Position numbers and translations under genes: made by a program
Notes under the pieces: generated by a model
The model's database searches: none
Told to the model about the DNA's origin: nothing
Seen by the model: the letters and a program-made list of their open reading frames with translations, nothing else
Shown: positions 1-11,200 of the stretch, one piece after another
Layout of the letters: every line of letters begins with the position of its first letter
How positions within the stretch are numbered: the stretch's first letter is position 1
NCBI GenBank assembly: GCA_013368325.1
Contig: JAACJK010000171.1
Span: 310,001 to 374,000 of the forward strand
DNA: 64,000 nucleotides
From: Ephemerocybe angulata
Lineage: Eukaryota; Basidiomycota; Agaricomycetes; Agaricales; Psathyrellaceae
Reading direction: 5' to 3'

Positions 1-1714
1 GGAGATAAGCGCCCAGGCGCCTAACTCTCGACTCCCGGATAACGAGCTCGAGAACTTCCTACAGGAAGCGGAGGAGCGCTGGCTGTACTCCAAATCGGAA
101 CATAAGCGATTCATTGAGCAATGGACGTTTAATCCTGTAACAGGAAACGCCAAGCTCCGCGTACAACCCCTGGTGCAGTACACTCAGGCCCCGGAGCATG
201 ACGAAAGTGCAGAGGAATATCCGCAAGAAATACGCACCGTACAAGCACGAAGGTTCGACTACTGGATGCAGTACGTACCTTCGTGGCTGAAGAATCCACT
301 CAACATGCCGCCGCTCGACGTGCGAGACCGAGAGGCGTTTCACCGTCTGGCGAATAAGTTCTTCATCGGGGACGATGGGCGTTTGTTTCGCCGGGAGGAT
401 GGCGAGGGACACCATCGCCTCTACGTAGAGCCAGAAAGGCGTATGAAAATACTTAAGGCATCGCATGATGCTAATGGACATCGCGGGACATACGCGACTA
501 AAGCGTTCATAACGAAACGATTCTGGTGGCCCGAACTTGCGGCCGACGTAGAATGGTATGTTAAAACGTGCCATCTATGTCAACAGAGGCAGAAAATGCT
601 GGTGAGGATTCCACCTACCGTTACGGAGACCCCCTCTATCTTCCAGGTTGTGCATATTGACACCCTGCACATGACACCAAAAAGTAATGGTTGCGGATAT
701 ATAGTGCACGGAAGGTGTGCGCTTACCTCGTGGATGGAAGGGAAGCCTCTCAAAACTGAGAGCGCAGCGTCCATTGGGGCATGGCTTTTTTCTGACATCA
801 TTTGTCGATGGGGATGTCTGCGCAAGATCGTCACAGACAATGGAGCCCCAATAGCCGCAGCCGTGAGATGGATCGAGGCGAAGTACGGTATACGGGGCAT
901 CACAATCTCAGGATATAATTCCAGAGCGAATGGTCGGATTGAAAGACCGCACTGGGACGTCCGGCAGAGCCTCTACAAGGCTACAGGAGGTGACACCAGC
1001 AAATGGTACTGGTTCTTCGACCACGTTATGTGGGCCGATAGAATCACAGTACGGAAGAGGCTAGGATGTTCACCGTTTTTCCTGCTTACGGGAGCGGAAC
1101 CAGTTTCGCCTTTAGACATTCAAGAGGCGACTTGGCTGGTAGAGCCCCCAACTGGGCTTGTATCTACAGAGGAACTCATCGCCCAGCGTGCGCGAGCTCT
1201 GGCGAAACACCAGACGCACGTAGAGGTAGCTATGGAGAAAGTTGACGCAGAAAAGCGTCAACGGGTACTTCAATACGAACGGGAGCACCAGGCAACAATC
1301 AAACGTTGGAATTTTAAGCGTGGCGACCTCGTACTGATGCGAAACACCGCAATCGAGTCGAGTCTCAATAAAAAGATGAGACCTAGATATCTAGGACCAT
1401 TAGTAGTCGTCTCCAGGAATCGTGGAGGCGCGTACATACTCGCCGAACTAAATGGCGCAGTATACGCGAATAAAATCGCTGCGTATCGAGTGATTCCCTA
1501 TTATGCTCGGAAATCTATAAGTTTGGAAGACGTACCGGGTTTTGGCTTCGATATAGAGCCAGAAACACTCAAAGAACTCGAAGAATCGGACGATGCGGGG
1601 GAACAAAACTTCGTTGACTTCAACTTCGACAAAATGCCTCGACTAAGAATGGAAACAGAAGAGGAAAGTGAAAAAGAAGGACTCTCGGAGAGCGAAGAGT
1701 CAGACAACGAATAA
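1..1714 (+). CDS. Ty3/gypsy pol, 3' part with integrase (5' end outside window)
   Basis: The frame is open from the first bases of the window, so this is the C-terminal part of a longer polyprotein; reverse transcriptase and RNase H would lie upstream. Visible in order: an H2C2 zinc-binding region (HDANGHRG, then CHLC), the integrase core with catalytic Asp in HIDTLH, Asp in VTDNGAP and Glu in GRIERPH, and a GPY/F-like module (RPRYLGPLVVV). The tail is very acidic and there is no chromodomain, unlike the chromovirus at 17592-22343. No frameshift is seen, so this part could be functional. It inserts cDNA into host DNA. The stop lies only 67 bp from the stop of the convergent gene at 1782-3150. 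Family assignment is firm; lineage is not. Confidence 0.9.
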   Translation, partial: EISAQAPNSRLPDNELENFLQEAEERWLYSKSEHKRFIEQWTFNPVTGNAKLRVQPLVQYTQAPEHDESAEEYPQEIRTVQARRFDYWMQYVPSWLKNPLNMPPLDVRDREAFHRLANKFFIGDDGRLFRREDGEGHHRLYVEPERRMKILKASHDANGHRGTYATKAFITKRFWWPELAADVEWYVKTCHLCQQRQKMLVRIPPTVTETPSIFQVVHIDTLHMTPKSNGCGYIVHGRCALTSWMEGKPLKTESAASIGAWLFSDIICRWGCLRKIVTDNGAPIAAAVRWIEAKYGIRGITISGYNSRANGRIERPHWDVRQSLYKATGGDTSKWYWFFDHVMWADRITVRKRLGCSPFFLLTGAEPVSPLDIQEATWLVEPPTGLVSTEELIAQRARALAKHQTHVEVAMEKVDAEKRQRVLQYEREHQATIKRWNFKRGDLVLMRNTAIESSLNKKMRPRYLGPLVVVSRNRGGAYILAELNGAVYANKIAAYRVIPYYARKSISLEDVPGFGFDIEPETLKELEESDDAGEQNFVDFNFDKMPRLRMETEEESEKEGLSESEESDNE

Positions 1715-1781
1715 AACCCCCACACCAAACCATATCCGCCATACCATCGTCCACACAATTCCCCATGACTCCCCAGACCGC

Positions 1782-3150
1782 CTACGAGCTGTGGTGGCCC
1801 TTGGCGACGCTCTCCTCATCCTCAGCATCCCCCTCCTCACCCTCCGACTTAGCAGCACGACGCTCGCGATCCTTCTCGTACTCCTCGGCCCAGTTCCCCA
1901 CCGGTTCCTCGTCGAGCATGTCGATGTCCTCGTCGACGGGCCCGGTCTCGCGTTCTTTACCCTTGGTATCGGACGCGGGAGCCTCCAGGCCCTCATCCGA
2001 CGCTTTAGCGGCCTTGGCTGCTTTGGCAGAGCTGGAACGAGTGGTGCGGGTGACTTTGGAAGGTCCAGGGCCGGTCGTCATGCGAGCACCGCGAGTGGAA
2101 GAGCGAGTCGAGCTGGAAGGTTTGGCGTCGACGTCCTTGGGGTCTTCGACAGGAGCAGGGATGGTCGGAGTCTTCGTGAACTTGGGGAAGGCGGAAGGAC
2201 GGTTGGCCATGAAGGAGCGAAGGTCGGCGACGCGCAGTTTGAAGTCGGTAGCCAGTTTGGCACGGACGGCTGTGATTGTGTCGACCTGGGCGTCGAAAGA
2301 ATCCATCTGCGTACGAAGCGCGATGGCGGCGTTATACGCGATGGCCTCCGGGCCAGAACTCCTTCCAGTGTTCGCGATGTACTCGCGAGCACGACGGAAG
2401 ACCTCTTCGGTGGGCATGTCGGAGACAGACATGCGCCAGTCTAAGCAAGACACCTGAATAAACAATCGATAAAACCGAAACGAAGAACGCACCTTTGTCC
2501 GAACCCGACAAGATGCGGCCTTTCTTGGGCGCAGAATCGTCGCCCTGAGACTAGGAACAAGTCTTTAGGATTGATACCTGGAGATAGAGGAGGATATGAG
2601 AGACGTACCGAGCGTTTGGTGCCTCGGCGAATCAAAGGAGCGTCGTCGTCGCTGTCGGCACCAGGATCGGCGTAAGAGCCGTCGCCGTACTTGTTCTACA
2701 AGGTCGGTCAGTGACAAGCACGCCCAAAAGAAACGCGTGCTTACCTTGAGCTCGAGAGCACGTTGGGCAAGTTCGCCAACGCGCTGGAGCAAGTCTGCCT
2801 TGATAAGATTCTCCGTACCGGACGGAGTACGATTGTTGACGAGGTGTAACAGCCCGTGAAGCTTGGAGAGCTTTGGACCGAGGTGCTCGAACGTGAGCCA
2901 GCGATCATCGCCCTCCAACACCTCACTCTGAAAGGAAAATGTCAGAGGAGAACGACGCGAATAGGCATAAACGAAGACTTACCAAGTAGTGAAGATCTTT
3001 GTGCAATTTGGGCATGTCACCACGAAGCTTCGACGTAGAACGCGTCGCGAAAAGCTTCTGGTAAGACTCCTTGGCAGGACCTGCGCCAATGGAGTAGTTG
3101 TTCTGCAGGAAGTCGGAAGCCTGCTTCGCAGAAGTAATCAGAATGGGCAT
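1782..3150 (-). CDS. Five-exon gene of unknown function, antisense and 3' to gypsy pol
   Basis: Exons read on the minus strand: 3150-2983, 2927-2745, 2695-2609, 2544-2493 and 2440-1782. All four introns (55, 49, 64 and 52 nt) have GT-AG ends and the frame holds through to the stop, giving 382 residues. The N-terminal half looks globular and helical (starts MPILITSAKQ; includes LLHLVNNRTPSG and LLQRVGELAQRALELK). The middle is acidic then basic (DSDDDAPLIRRGTKR). The last third is low-complexity Ser/Thr/Ala and acidic. I recognise no domain. The intact reading frame across five exons argues for selection. It could be a host gene beside a retroelement or an accessory antisense gene carried by the element; gypsy-2 also carries an extra spliced gene between pol and its LTR. 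Confidence 0.7.
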
Positions 3151-5310
3151 GATGAAGAGCTTGAGATGAGCTTGAAAACGGAGAGAACGAACGAAGTCGA
3201 TGGAGAGGGACAGTCCAAGAAGCCTCATCCTTTATACCAGAAGACGGAGGGGCTGCCGAGGCTTTCGGGTCGAACCCACCTGATATCGGGAACGAAAACT
3301 CTCCCCTCATCGATCGAGGTCACGCTGAAAGCGATGACGAATACCCTGCCTCATGAAAAAGGGTAGGAGAATAACCTATCGGAAATTCATAACAGAAGAA
3401 CGCACCGAGAGCGCGACGCGCCTAACGAGGGACCCGAGGTGAACGAAAGAAGTCGCCGCGAAATTAACTAGCCCCGCTGTCAGAATGTGATAAGTCAGAA
3501 GGGGGGGACTCAAAGCCATCGAAGCCCATTAAGGCAGGAGGGAACGACAGAAAATAGGCTGTTGACGTACCGATTGAATGGAAAGAGACGCCGTAGGCTG
3601 ATAAGCGCCCAGGAGTACCGTAAAAACGGTGGCGCGCCGATCCCTGCTGAAGCTCAGAAAAGAGAGACTCCAGGTGCCATGGAGAAAGAGAAAGGAATCA
3701 ACTCACCAGAGGACCCAGGTGCAAAGAGAGACTGCGGACAGTCTCGATCTGTTGTCTGGGGGAGATGATGCGACCGTTTGCGAAATCGCGGAATTTCGCG
3801 CGATTTACGGTACTAGCACAGGCTAAGAGGAGTGAGAGTGTGAGGTCCTGGACAGGACCTCCCCTTATGCACCTTCACAGCTAGGAGGACACTTACCGAT
3901 CTCTGGAGCTGTAAGACGCGGGTAGACCACGGGCAGTAGGGGAGCGAGCGCGCGGTGTTATAAGCGCTCGTGCGAGCGCCCGAACCTCGAGTAAGACCAA
4001 TTCTATTGGCAAGGTCTATCTACGCTAGCCTGGTACAAGGTCCTACCTTCCTATGCTACGATCTCGCCTTTGCCCCATAGATAAGCGCCCGTCATTCGAC
4101 CAGGGGCGCTACAGCCCCTCTGGCGTGGTTGTCCTCCTTCCTCCTATTCGGGACCTTGAGTAAACCTCCAAGCGTCACAATCAGTATCAATCGAGTCGTC
4201 ATCGAAGGGACGTACCACGTGTCGCGAGGTCATACGAATCGGTCCTCGTGCCCCTCGGCGCGTCGAGATGCCTCCAGGAAGCTCACCGGAGGACTCGTCA
4301 TCTTGCGGCCGGTGTACGCGTCAGTCTCTCGCCGACCTTCGAATGGCAACGTAGAGCCTTGAGGTGTGGAGCAGAATCCACTCCCTCTCAGCCTGAGCAA
4401 TGCGCTCGTCCGGCGCGACGGCAGGAACAATAGAGAAAGTATCTATTGCCGCCGTAGGCGTGAGGCCCGACTGATCGGAGCGAGGTCTGCTGATCTCGCC
4501 GCCTCCTACCCTTCGTACACGGCGTGCGGCGGGCGTCTACGCGTCCTTTCGGCCATGTGGTACCCTCAGAAAAGAGGGTACGCGTCTTCTCGGCAGAGTC
4601 AGAGACGAGAGGAAGCCCCTCCTCGTCGTCCGATCTTATATACCGTTGTACCTGTAGTAGAGAAATCAGCATAGTTTACCCCGAAGTAACGACTTACCGT
4701 TGTCCGGTTCCCCAACCTCGACCTCAGTCTTCTGCTCTCGCGAACCTCCGTCGTGATCGAGCTGTCTCATTCTCCTGCGCCGTACATCACCCGGCGACCC
4801 GATCCTCTCCCATCCATCCCGATCCGGCCTGATTCCCACTTCCCTATCCCTTCCTCCGTGTACCATTCGCCCTATCCAACCTCATTAGTGTCGATCAGAA
4901 CAGATCTGACACCTACCTGAACTTGTGGTGCTTGTACGAGTCTAAGCGCTCGCGTCCCGGACCAGAGTCCCTAAACGGGAAGCTTCGTAAGCAAACCATC
5001 ACGCGCGGCACACTGCCACTGCGCGCTTAGTCGGCGTCTAAGTTCTCGAGACCATTGAAGGTCGTTTCCTGAGTCAAATAAACTCGGGAAAAATCTAAAT
5101 AAATCTGAAATAAATTAGATTTCACTCGAAAACACAGAATCTATCCTTAAGTCCGAAACGAGAGCTCAGAACGACGGTACCAAGCGAATTCTTGGTATCC
5201 TTGAGTATCCAAGTCTATATAAAAAGGACATAGGACTTGTATCCCTTCAGGGATATATCTATACTTGGTGTCGTTGGTTTTGGGTTGTGGTTGTGAGCTT
5301 ATATCCGCGC
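3151..5310. other. LTR-like and noncoding DNA 3' of the first gypsy element
   Basis: No credible gene is seen in this 2.1 kb. A purine/G run at about 3497-3508 and another purine-rich stretch at about 3828-3840 are candidate polypurine tracts that could precede the 3' LTR. The octamer ATAAGCGC recurs at about 3601, 3960 and 4081. A strong TATA box at 5215 and a downstream transcript-start-like stretch would suit a U3-R boundary. LTR ends could not be set because no second copy is in the window. Confidence 0.35.
5213..5225 (+). promoter_or_regulatory. TATA box, probably in an LTR
   Basis: TCTATATAAAAAG is a near-consensus TATA element on the plus strand. No plus-strand gene follows; the next coding sequence is the truncated minus-strand protease. 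It is therefore best read as the U3 promoter of the LTR belonging to the first gypsy element. Confidence 0.4.
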
Positions 5311-6393
5311 TCACGCACCCGGCGCATCAGCGTGATCCCAGTCCTTGTGGCTTGGCAGGCGAGTAGACTCTTGTTCAGAAAAGACGGCAGCATGTTCTCG
5401 GTAGTGGGCAGGGATGATCTCATCGAGGGTTCTCTCCGGTTTACCTTTCTTCGCGTCCTCAGCGATCTTCTGGGAGTAGGTGAAGCCGGCCGAACACCAC
5501 AGTTCCTCATCCGTGCGCTCGATGATGCCAGCTCGAAGCCAGCGGCGTCGAGTTGTTCGGTTAGCACGGATTCGGCAGAAGGGGGTTTCGGGCTTCTCTT
5601 CCACAGGAGGGGGCGGCGACGGTGGGGCAGGTTCAGGAGTTGGAGAGCTGGGGAGCGTGGGCCAAGAGGCGTAGATCTCCTCCAGAATCGCTCCATCAGA
5701 GGGTTCCCCTAAGTCCAAACACGGATGTCTTTCCTCCGGCACCTCCTCTACCGAGGCGCGGGGATGACGGCGTGAAGGTAGGAGCTCTGGAACGGATGCT
5801 ATGGGGTCTGGGGGTGCGCTCGAGGCATAGATCTCTTCCAGGATGGATCCGTTGGACGGTTCCCCCAGAGCATGGCTTGGGTTCGGGTCCTCCGGAACAT
5901 CCTCGATGGTGGCTCGGGGGTTGATGCGCACGATACCCTTCGTCCAGTCAATCTCTGGGTTAACCTGACGAAGCCAGGGGAGTCCCAGAATGATGTTCTC
6001 GCCTCCTAGGTCGGTGACAAGAAAGTCTGTCCAGCGGTTGTGGGGTCCGACCGTGAGGTGAAGACGTGCGAAGTGGGTGATGTCCCCGGCGGTGTTTGGG
6101 GAGCCATCAATGTTGCGAAGGAGGATGGGGTGACGGAGCGGGAAGGTTGTGATGTGATGCTTTAGGACAAAGGGGTGGTCAAGAAAGAGGGCGGTAGCCC
6201 CACAATCTATCATGGCTGCTGAGCTAGTGCTCCTGTTGCGACCTCTCAATGTTGTTCGTACTCGGAAATGGTCTGAAGTGGGATCGATTTCACGAATAGA
6301 ACTAATGGTACATGATGAGATGGAGTCATAGGAGGAGGTGGAACACATAGCGATGGGTACGCGTGCGGCAGCACGGACGGGCACCCGCTTCAA
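5311..6393 (-). pseudogene. Gypsy-A protease and start of pol, truncated before reverse transcriptase
   Basis: This frame is -1 relative to gag and has no ATG at its beginning; it is entered from gag by frameshifting (see the signal at 6355-6399). A retropepsin-like domain is visible: active site DCGATALFLD and a later NIILGLPWL flap-side motif. A Pro-rich linker with two related copies of a LGEPS-GAILEEIYAS block follows. The protein then reaches the conserved lead-in to RT (ending KDWDH) and stops after five more residues. The RT domain is absent, so the element cannot copy itself. The truncation may be a deletion joining this element to the LTR-like DNA on its left. Confidence 0.8.
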
Positions 6394-6399
6394 AAACCC
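6355..6399 (-). promoter_or_regulatory. Predicted -1 ribosomal frameshift signal between gag and protease
   Basis: On the minus strand the last gag codons contain G GGT TTT (6399-6393), a canonical X XXY YYZ slippery heptamer, immediately followed by the gag stop TGA (6392-6390). The protease frame is exactly the -1 frame. Six bases after the heptamer (6392-6387) a possible stem starts: GGGT (6386-6383) pairs with ACCC (6358-6355) and encloses a perfect inner hairpin, CGTGC/GCACG. Heptamer, spacing and structure all fit known retroviral -1 signals. Efficiency is inferred, not shown. Confidence 0.65.
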
Positions 6400-7673
6400 G
6401 GCTTGTCGCTGGCGAGGAGTCCAAAGAGACGGTTCTGCTCGGCGAGGGCAGCCTCCAGGTGTGCAAACCTAGGGTCCTCGGGCGTCGTCGAAGGGGCAGG
6501 GGATGAGATGTTGGGGGCAGAGGTCTCGCCTGGGAAAAGGGTGAAGGGGGTGTCGCTGGTCGTGGCAGCTGCCTTCTGGGAGCGTCGGGCTCCTCGGCCT
6601 TTCTCGTTGCCTAGGTACTTGTCCTGGCAGACGGCCTCGATGTGCCCGATGCGGGCGCAGTATCCACACTTGGTGGCCTCGTGGCCTCCCGCTGACTTCA
6701 GGTGGGCCTTGGAGCCACACCCATAGCAGCGACCTCGCATGAGCTTGGTGAAGTCTTCGCGGGTGCGAGCCGTCGAGCTTCGACTAGCGTCGACATCCAT
6801 GGCGTAGGGGTCGCGAGCGGCAGTGGGAGGGGAGTAGGCAGTGGAACCCTTGGTACGAGGGCCTTCCGCCATGCTGTCGCGCATGTGGAAGTCGACCTTT
6901 ACGGCGAGCTGGACAAGCTCCTCGAAGGTGGCGGGTGCTTTGGCGAAGGAGGCCATGGTCAACCAGGCACGGGCATCCTTGGAGAGGCCCTGCTTGAAGC
7001 GATGGCCAAGGTCCGACTCGGAGTAGTCCGTGCGTCCGGAGACCTCCTGGAAGCGCGCTGCATACTGCGCAACCGTCTTGCTGCCCTGGGTGATGGACTC
7101 GAGTTCCCTCTGGGCTTCGGCGTTGTCGTCCGAGGCCATGAAGCGGGCCTTGAAGGCCTTGACGAACTCGTCCCACGATCCGCTGAAGGGGAAAGGGGTG
7201 ACGGGGACAGCGGTCTGGTTGGCTGCGGTAGCGGCTGCAGCGGCGGCTTGGGTGGTGGCATGGGCCTCGATGTCTTGGAGGTAGCGGACGGCCCATATCG
7301 CGGCTTCCCCCTGCAGGAGCGAGAGGGCGTGGATGATCCACTGCTCGGGAGCAATCTCGTGGAAGCCGGTGGTAGTGTTGAGCTTGTTGAGGGGAGCTTC
7401 CTTCGATCGGGCCCACATGGTGTAGTACTGGAGGAATCCCCGGGCGTCGGCGGAACCTCCCTTGAAAGGCTCCGGGCGAGCCATACTGGAACCAGTGGAC
7501 ACGTTGACAGCCCCGACCTGGGTGGTGGAGTGGACAGGAGGAGGCGCAGGTGCAGGGGCAGTCTGGGTTGCTTGGGTTTGAGCTGCGGCCAGTTTGGTCA
7601 GCTGCTCGTTGGTCTTCGTCTGGGCTTCTACGAGCCTCGTGAAGAGGGCTTCGAGACGCGCGTTGTCAGACAT
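6390..7673 (-). CDS. Gypsy-A Gag, 427 aa with two zinc knuckles
   Basis: I chose the ATG at 7673 (MSDNARLEALF); the open frame runs further upstream only into leader DNA. The protein has an N-terminal coiled-coil-like stretch rich in Gln and Thr, a central Ty3-type capsid region (PEPFKGGSADARGF, then SWDEFVKAFKARF and AQYAARFQEV), and a C-terminal nucleocapsid with a degenerate first knuckle (CYGCGSKAHLKS) and a standard second one (CGYCARIGHIEAVC). Gag packages the element RNA. The reading frame is intact although pol is lost, so it might still make particles. The coding sequence ends in the frameshift signal feeding the protease frame. Confidence 0.88.
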   Translation of the reverse strand: MSDNARLEALFTRLVEAQTKTNEQLTKLAAAQTQATQTAPAPAPPPVHSTTQVGAVNVSTGSSMARPEPFKGGSADARGFLQYYTMWARSKEAPLNKLNTTTGFHEIAPEQWIIHALSLLQGEAAIWAVRYLQDIEAHATTQAAAAAATAANQTAVPVTPFPFSGSWDEFVKAFKARFMASDDNAEAQRELESITQGSKTVAQYAARFQEVSGRTDYSESDLGHRFKQGLSKDARAWLTMASFAKAPATFEELVQLAVKVDFHMRDSMAEGPRTKGSTAYSPPTAARDPYAMDVDASRSSTARTREDFTKLMRGRCYGCGSKAHLKSAGGHEATKCGYCARIGHIEAVCQDKYLGNEKGRGARRSQKAAATTSDTPFTLFPGETSAPNISSPAPSTTPEDPRFAHLEAALAEQNRLFGLLASDKPGF

Positions 7674-7815
7674 GGTAGGAGGTGGACTTGGGTAGTCGGG
7701 GAGCTTCGGAGAGTACGGCGGCGGTGGTGATGATGGGGGTGGGACGCGACTAGGCGGGCTGGTAGGGTGCAGATACTGTGGGACTAGTGGTAGGATTAGT
7801 TCTCCACGAAGGCCA

Positions 7816-8171
7816 TATAGAAGTAGCACTACACTAAGCGCAGCGGCTAAGGCTAACTAGACTTACCGAGAGAGACTAGCTAAGAGGCTAACTAAGTGAC
7901 TACTGAGATGACTGGTAAAGTCGATATAGATTGAGGTCTAACTACAGGGTATTTATACATGTAGAGAGCGTGACGAGTCACAGAGAGAACAATAGAGGTG
8001 TGACGAGGAATGCTGTGTAGGTACGAGTAAGCAACGAGTAAGCTATGATGTCAGTCCATACAGCATATCGATAAGAATGGAGAGAAGGAATGGAGTGATA
8101 GAAAACTAAAGAATGTTCTAGATACTAATCTAATCTAATCAGAGATAAGATAAGATAAGATAAGTTCAACA
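7816..8171 (-). repeat. 3' LTR of copia-1 (356 bp)
   Basis: In element sense it begins TGTTGAACTTATC and ends TTCTATA. It contains four tandem GATAA units near one end (plus strand about 8146-8165). It is preceded in element sense by a purine tract (GAGGGGGAG). It is identical by eye to the split copy at 13897-14062 plus 24006-24195. Confidence 0.93.
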
Positions 8172-8214
8172 CTCCCCCTCGCTAAGTGCATCTCTCAGAG
8201 ATCGCTAAGCGGAC

Positions 8215-11200
8215 CTAAGGCGAGTAAAACTCAAGTCCTAGTTGTTCCCTGAACTCGACAAACTTGACGCGACCAAGTGGCTTTGTCATAGTATCGGCAG
8301 TGTTCTCAGAGGTGTCAACTCGAAGAATTTCCACATTGCCGTCTTCCACACATTCGCGGATATAATGATAGCGAACATCGATATGTTTGATGCGCCTTTC
8401 CTGAATGGGGTTGGAGCCAATGAATATAGCTCCATTGTTGTCGGAACAGATTGGAACTTTGCCAACGTTCATCTTAAGCTCTTTGAACATGTGCTTCATC
8501 CACATAACTTGACGACTGCAATCTGACAGTGCCATGTATTCTGCTTCTGTAGATGAGAGAGCAACAGTCTTCTGAGCATGTGACGTCCAACTGACAGCGG
8601 CGTTAGCCATCTTCACCACATATCCAGTCACAGATCGACGCTTGATCAGATCAGCGGCGTGATCAGAATCCGAATAGGCAATAAGTCCCTTGCCGGAACG
8701 TCCATCAAGAACCAATGAATAGTCCATGGTGCCTCGGAGATATTTGCAGATATAGAGCGCTCGGTTGAGATGCTCTTTTGTCGGATTTGCTGCAAATTGC
8801 GATAGCTTGGTGACAGCATATGCAATATCAGGGCGTGTGCCTAGCATGAGGTACAGCAGTGATCCGATCACAGACTGGAAGCGGTGTCGCAGTTGTGGAT
8901 CAGCAGGACCTTCGTTGGGTAGAGGGCGATAGCCTTCAACCATGGGTGTTGTTAAAATCCACTATGCCAGACTGGCATAGTGGATTTTAACATAAAGTAA
9001 ACCCGACCCTCTGGGTCGGTGCTCACCCCCCTTTGGCCATCAGGAATGGGTCGGTAGCCAGATCTTAACATAGTGAATATATTAACTTAGTTAAATCACT
9101 AGTCCGCCCCTTCTGGCACGCACTGCGGTCTGCCATAATAGGTCTTACGCCGGGGCTTGGCCGGGGATCGAACCGCCGCCCTTATGAGGGTCAGTCGGGT
9201 TTACTTTATGTTAAAATCCACCATGCCAGTCTGGCATAGTGGATTTTAACAGGTGTGGGAGCAACTCGGCAGTCCATCATTCCGAAGCGCTCAAGGACAG
9301 CTTTGAGATAGTTGGTTTGATCGAGTAAGATCTTGCCATCCTTGCGTTGAATGCGCATCCGGAGGAATTCAGACGGTTCGCCTAAGTCCCTACATTCCCA
9401 TTTGTCCATAAAGAGATTCTTCTTGGACGCAACGAGGTTGGGTTTTGGTCCCATGAATAGAAGATCGTCGACATAAGCGACCACGATGACGAATTCACCG
9501 TGAGAGTCCTGGAACATGAAAATCCCAGTATCGGTCGATAGTCGCTGAAACCCTAGAAGCTTCATTGACCCTACAAGCTCCTTGTACCATGCGTTGGAGG
9601 CTTGCTTTAGACCGTATATGGCACGATGTAGTCGATAGACTTTACGCGCCTGCCCTTTGATAATGAAGCCTTCAGGTTGGAGCATGTAAATCTCCTCTTC
9701 TAACTTGCCATATAGAAAGGCAGTTTTGACGTCGACGGCGGTAATATCCCAGCCCTCCAATGCAGCAAGTGCCAAAAGGAGACGAACTGATTCGTATCGT
9801 ACGACGGGTGAGAAGATCTCGTTGAAGTCTATGCCCTCAACTTGTGAGAAACCTTTGGCAACTAATCGGGCACGTTTCCGACCATCTGATTTGATGTCGA
9901 AAACCCATCTGTTTGCTATAGCCTTTCGGCCAGCAGGTAGATCAGTTAGCGAAAGAACACCGCGTTTGAAGAGAGCCTCGATCTCCTCATTGCAGGCCTT
10001 AAGCCATTCTTCCCTTTCAGGCTTTGGTAAGCGCATGATATCGCGGAATGTCCACTCGCGTGGTGCTTTTTGAGGTAAGTCTGCAGGAATTGCCTTTGAC
10101 AGCAAATGTTCCATAAACTCTACTCCCCCTTCACGGACCAATTTTGCAATATAGGTACCGTAGTCGTTCCACATGGCATCTGCTTGGTCAGATGATGATT
10201 CATCAGAGTCACTTTCATCAGAAGACGATGCTTCGACTTCTGGAGGAGGTGGTGGAGCAGGAATTGGTCCGGGAACCTTTTCCTTTCCTTTCTGTTGCGA
10301 ACTACCGGATGGCCTAGTCTCGGTGTCGCCGACAAGTTTTTTCCACTCCTTTTGACCAATTTTCTCAGATTCAACAGGGTTCCGCTCCCCGTATGAGTTG
10401 CCAGGTTTGGTGGGAACTTTCCGCAGTCTGCTTGACGCTCTAGTAGGCGCCGGAGGATCACCTCGTGGAGCACGACGTCTACCACGTTGTTGAGGTTCCT
10501 CGTTCACCGGAGGCAGAGGTTGCGGCGGATGTGGGCCTTGATCGTCGTCACGATTGGGGCCGTTATCCCTTTTAGGTATAGGGGGTGATGGAGGACGAGG
10601 CATATCGTCATTATCTCCATCTTCCTCGGGAGGAATGTTATTCTGATCTTGCGATCCCGAAGGTTCGCCTTCTCTGGTTGTACCGCGTGGTACCACGTTT
10701 TTACACTTGGGAAAGTATGTCTCATCAAAGGTGGCTGTTGTCGACTTGAAGAGGACATTGTTGGGTTGGCGCATGAAGAGATAACCCTTCATTCCTTCCG
10801 GATAACCTAAGAAGATCATCATTTCCGATTTCGGAGCCAGTTTATTAACTCGTACATCAGGTGGAAGATAGACATAGGCGCCACAGCCAAAAACACGGAA
10901 GTGGGATACATCCGGTTTCCTTTTATGTACTAACTCATATGGAGTTTTCCATTTGAGACGCTTCATCGGTGTCCTGTTATAGAGGTGCACCGCATGTAGC
11001 ACAGCAAATTCCCACCAGGACTGAGGTAGACAGGCATCGAGTCGCATGGCCTGAGCCTTATCCATTATTGTCCTGTTGAAGCGTTCTGCCCTTCCATTCT
11101 GTTGGGGCACGTGTGGAACGCTCTGGAGGATCTTGATTCCTTTCTCCTTGAGGAGATTGCCAAATTCGTGCGACTTGTATTCTCCCCCTCCATCTGACAT

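Noticed and set aside
1668..2444. Plus-strand open frames over the antisense gene at 1782-3150
   Set aside because: They are compositional shadows of the low-complexity minus-strand exon.
7674..7829. Upstream extension of the gypsy-A Gag frame with an ATG at 7829
   Set aside because: The first codons lie inside the LTR of copia-1 and the rest is low-complexity leader; MSDNAR at 7673 is the natural start.
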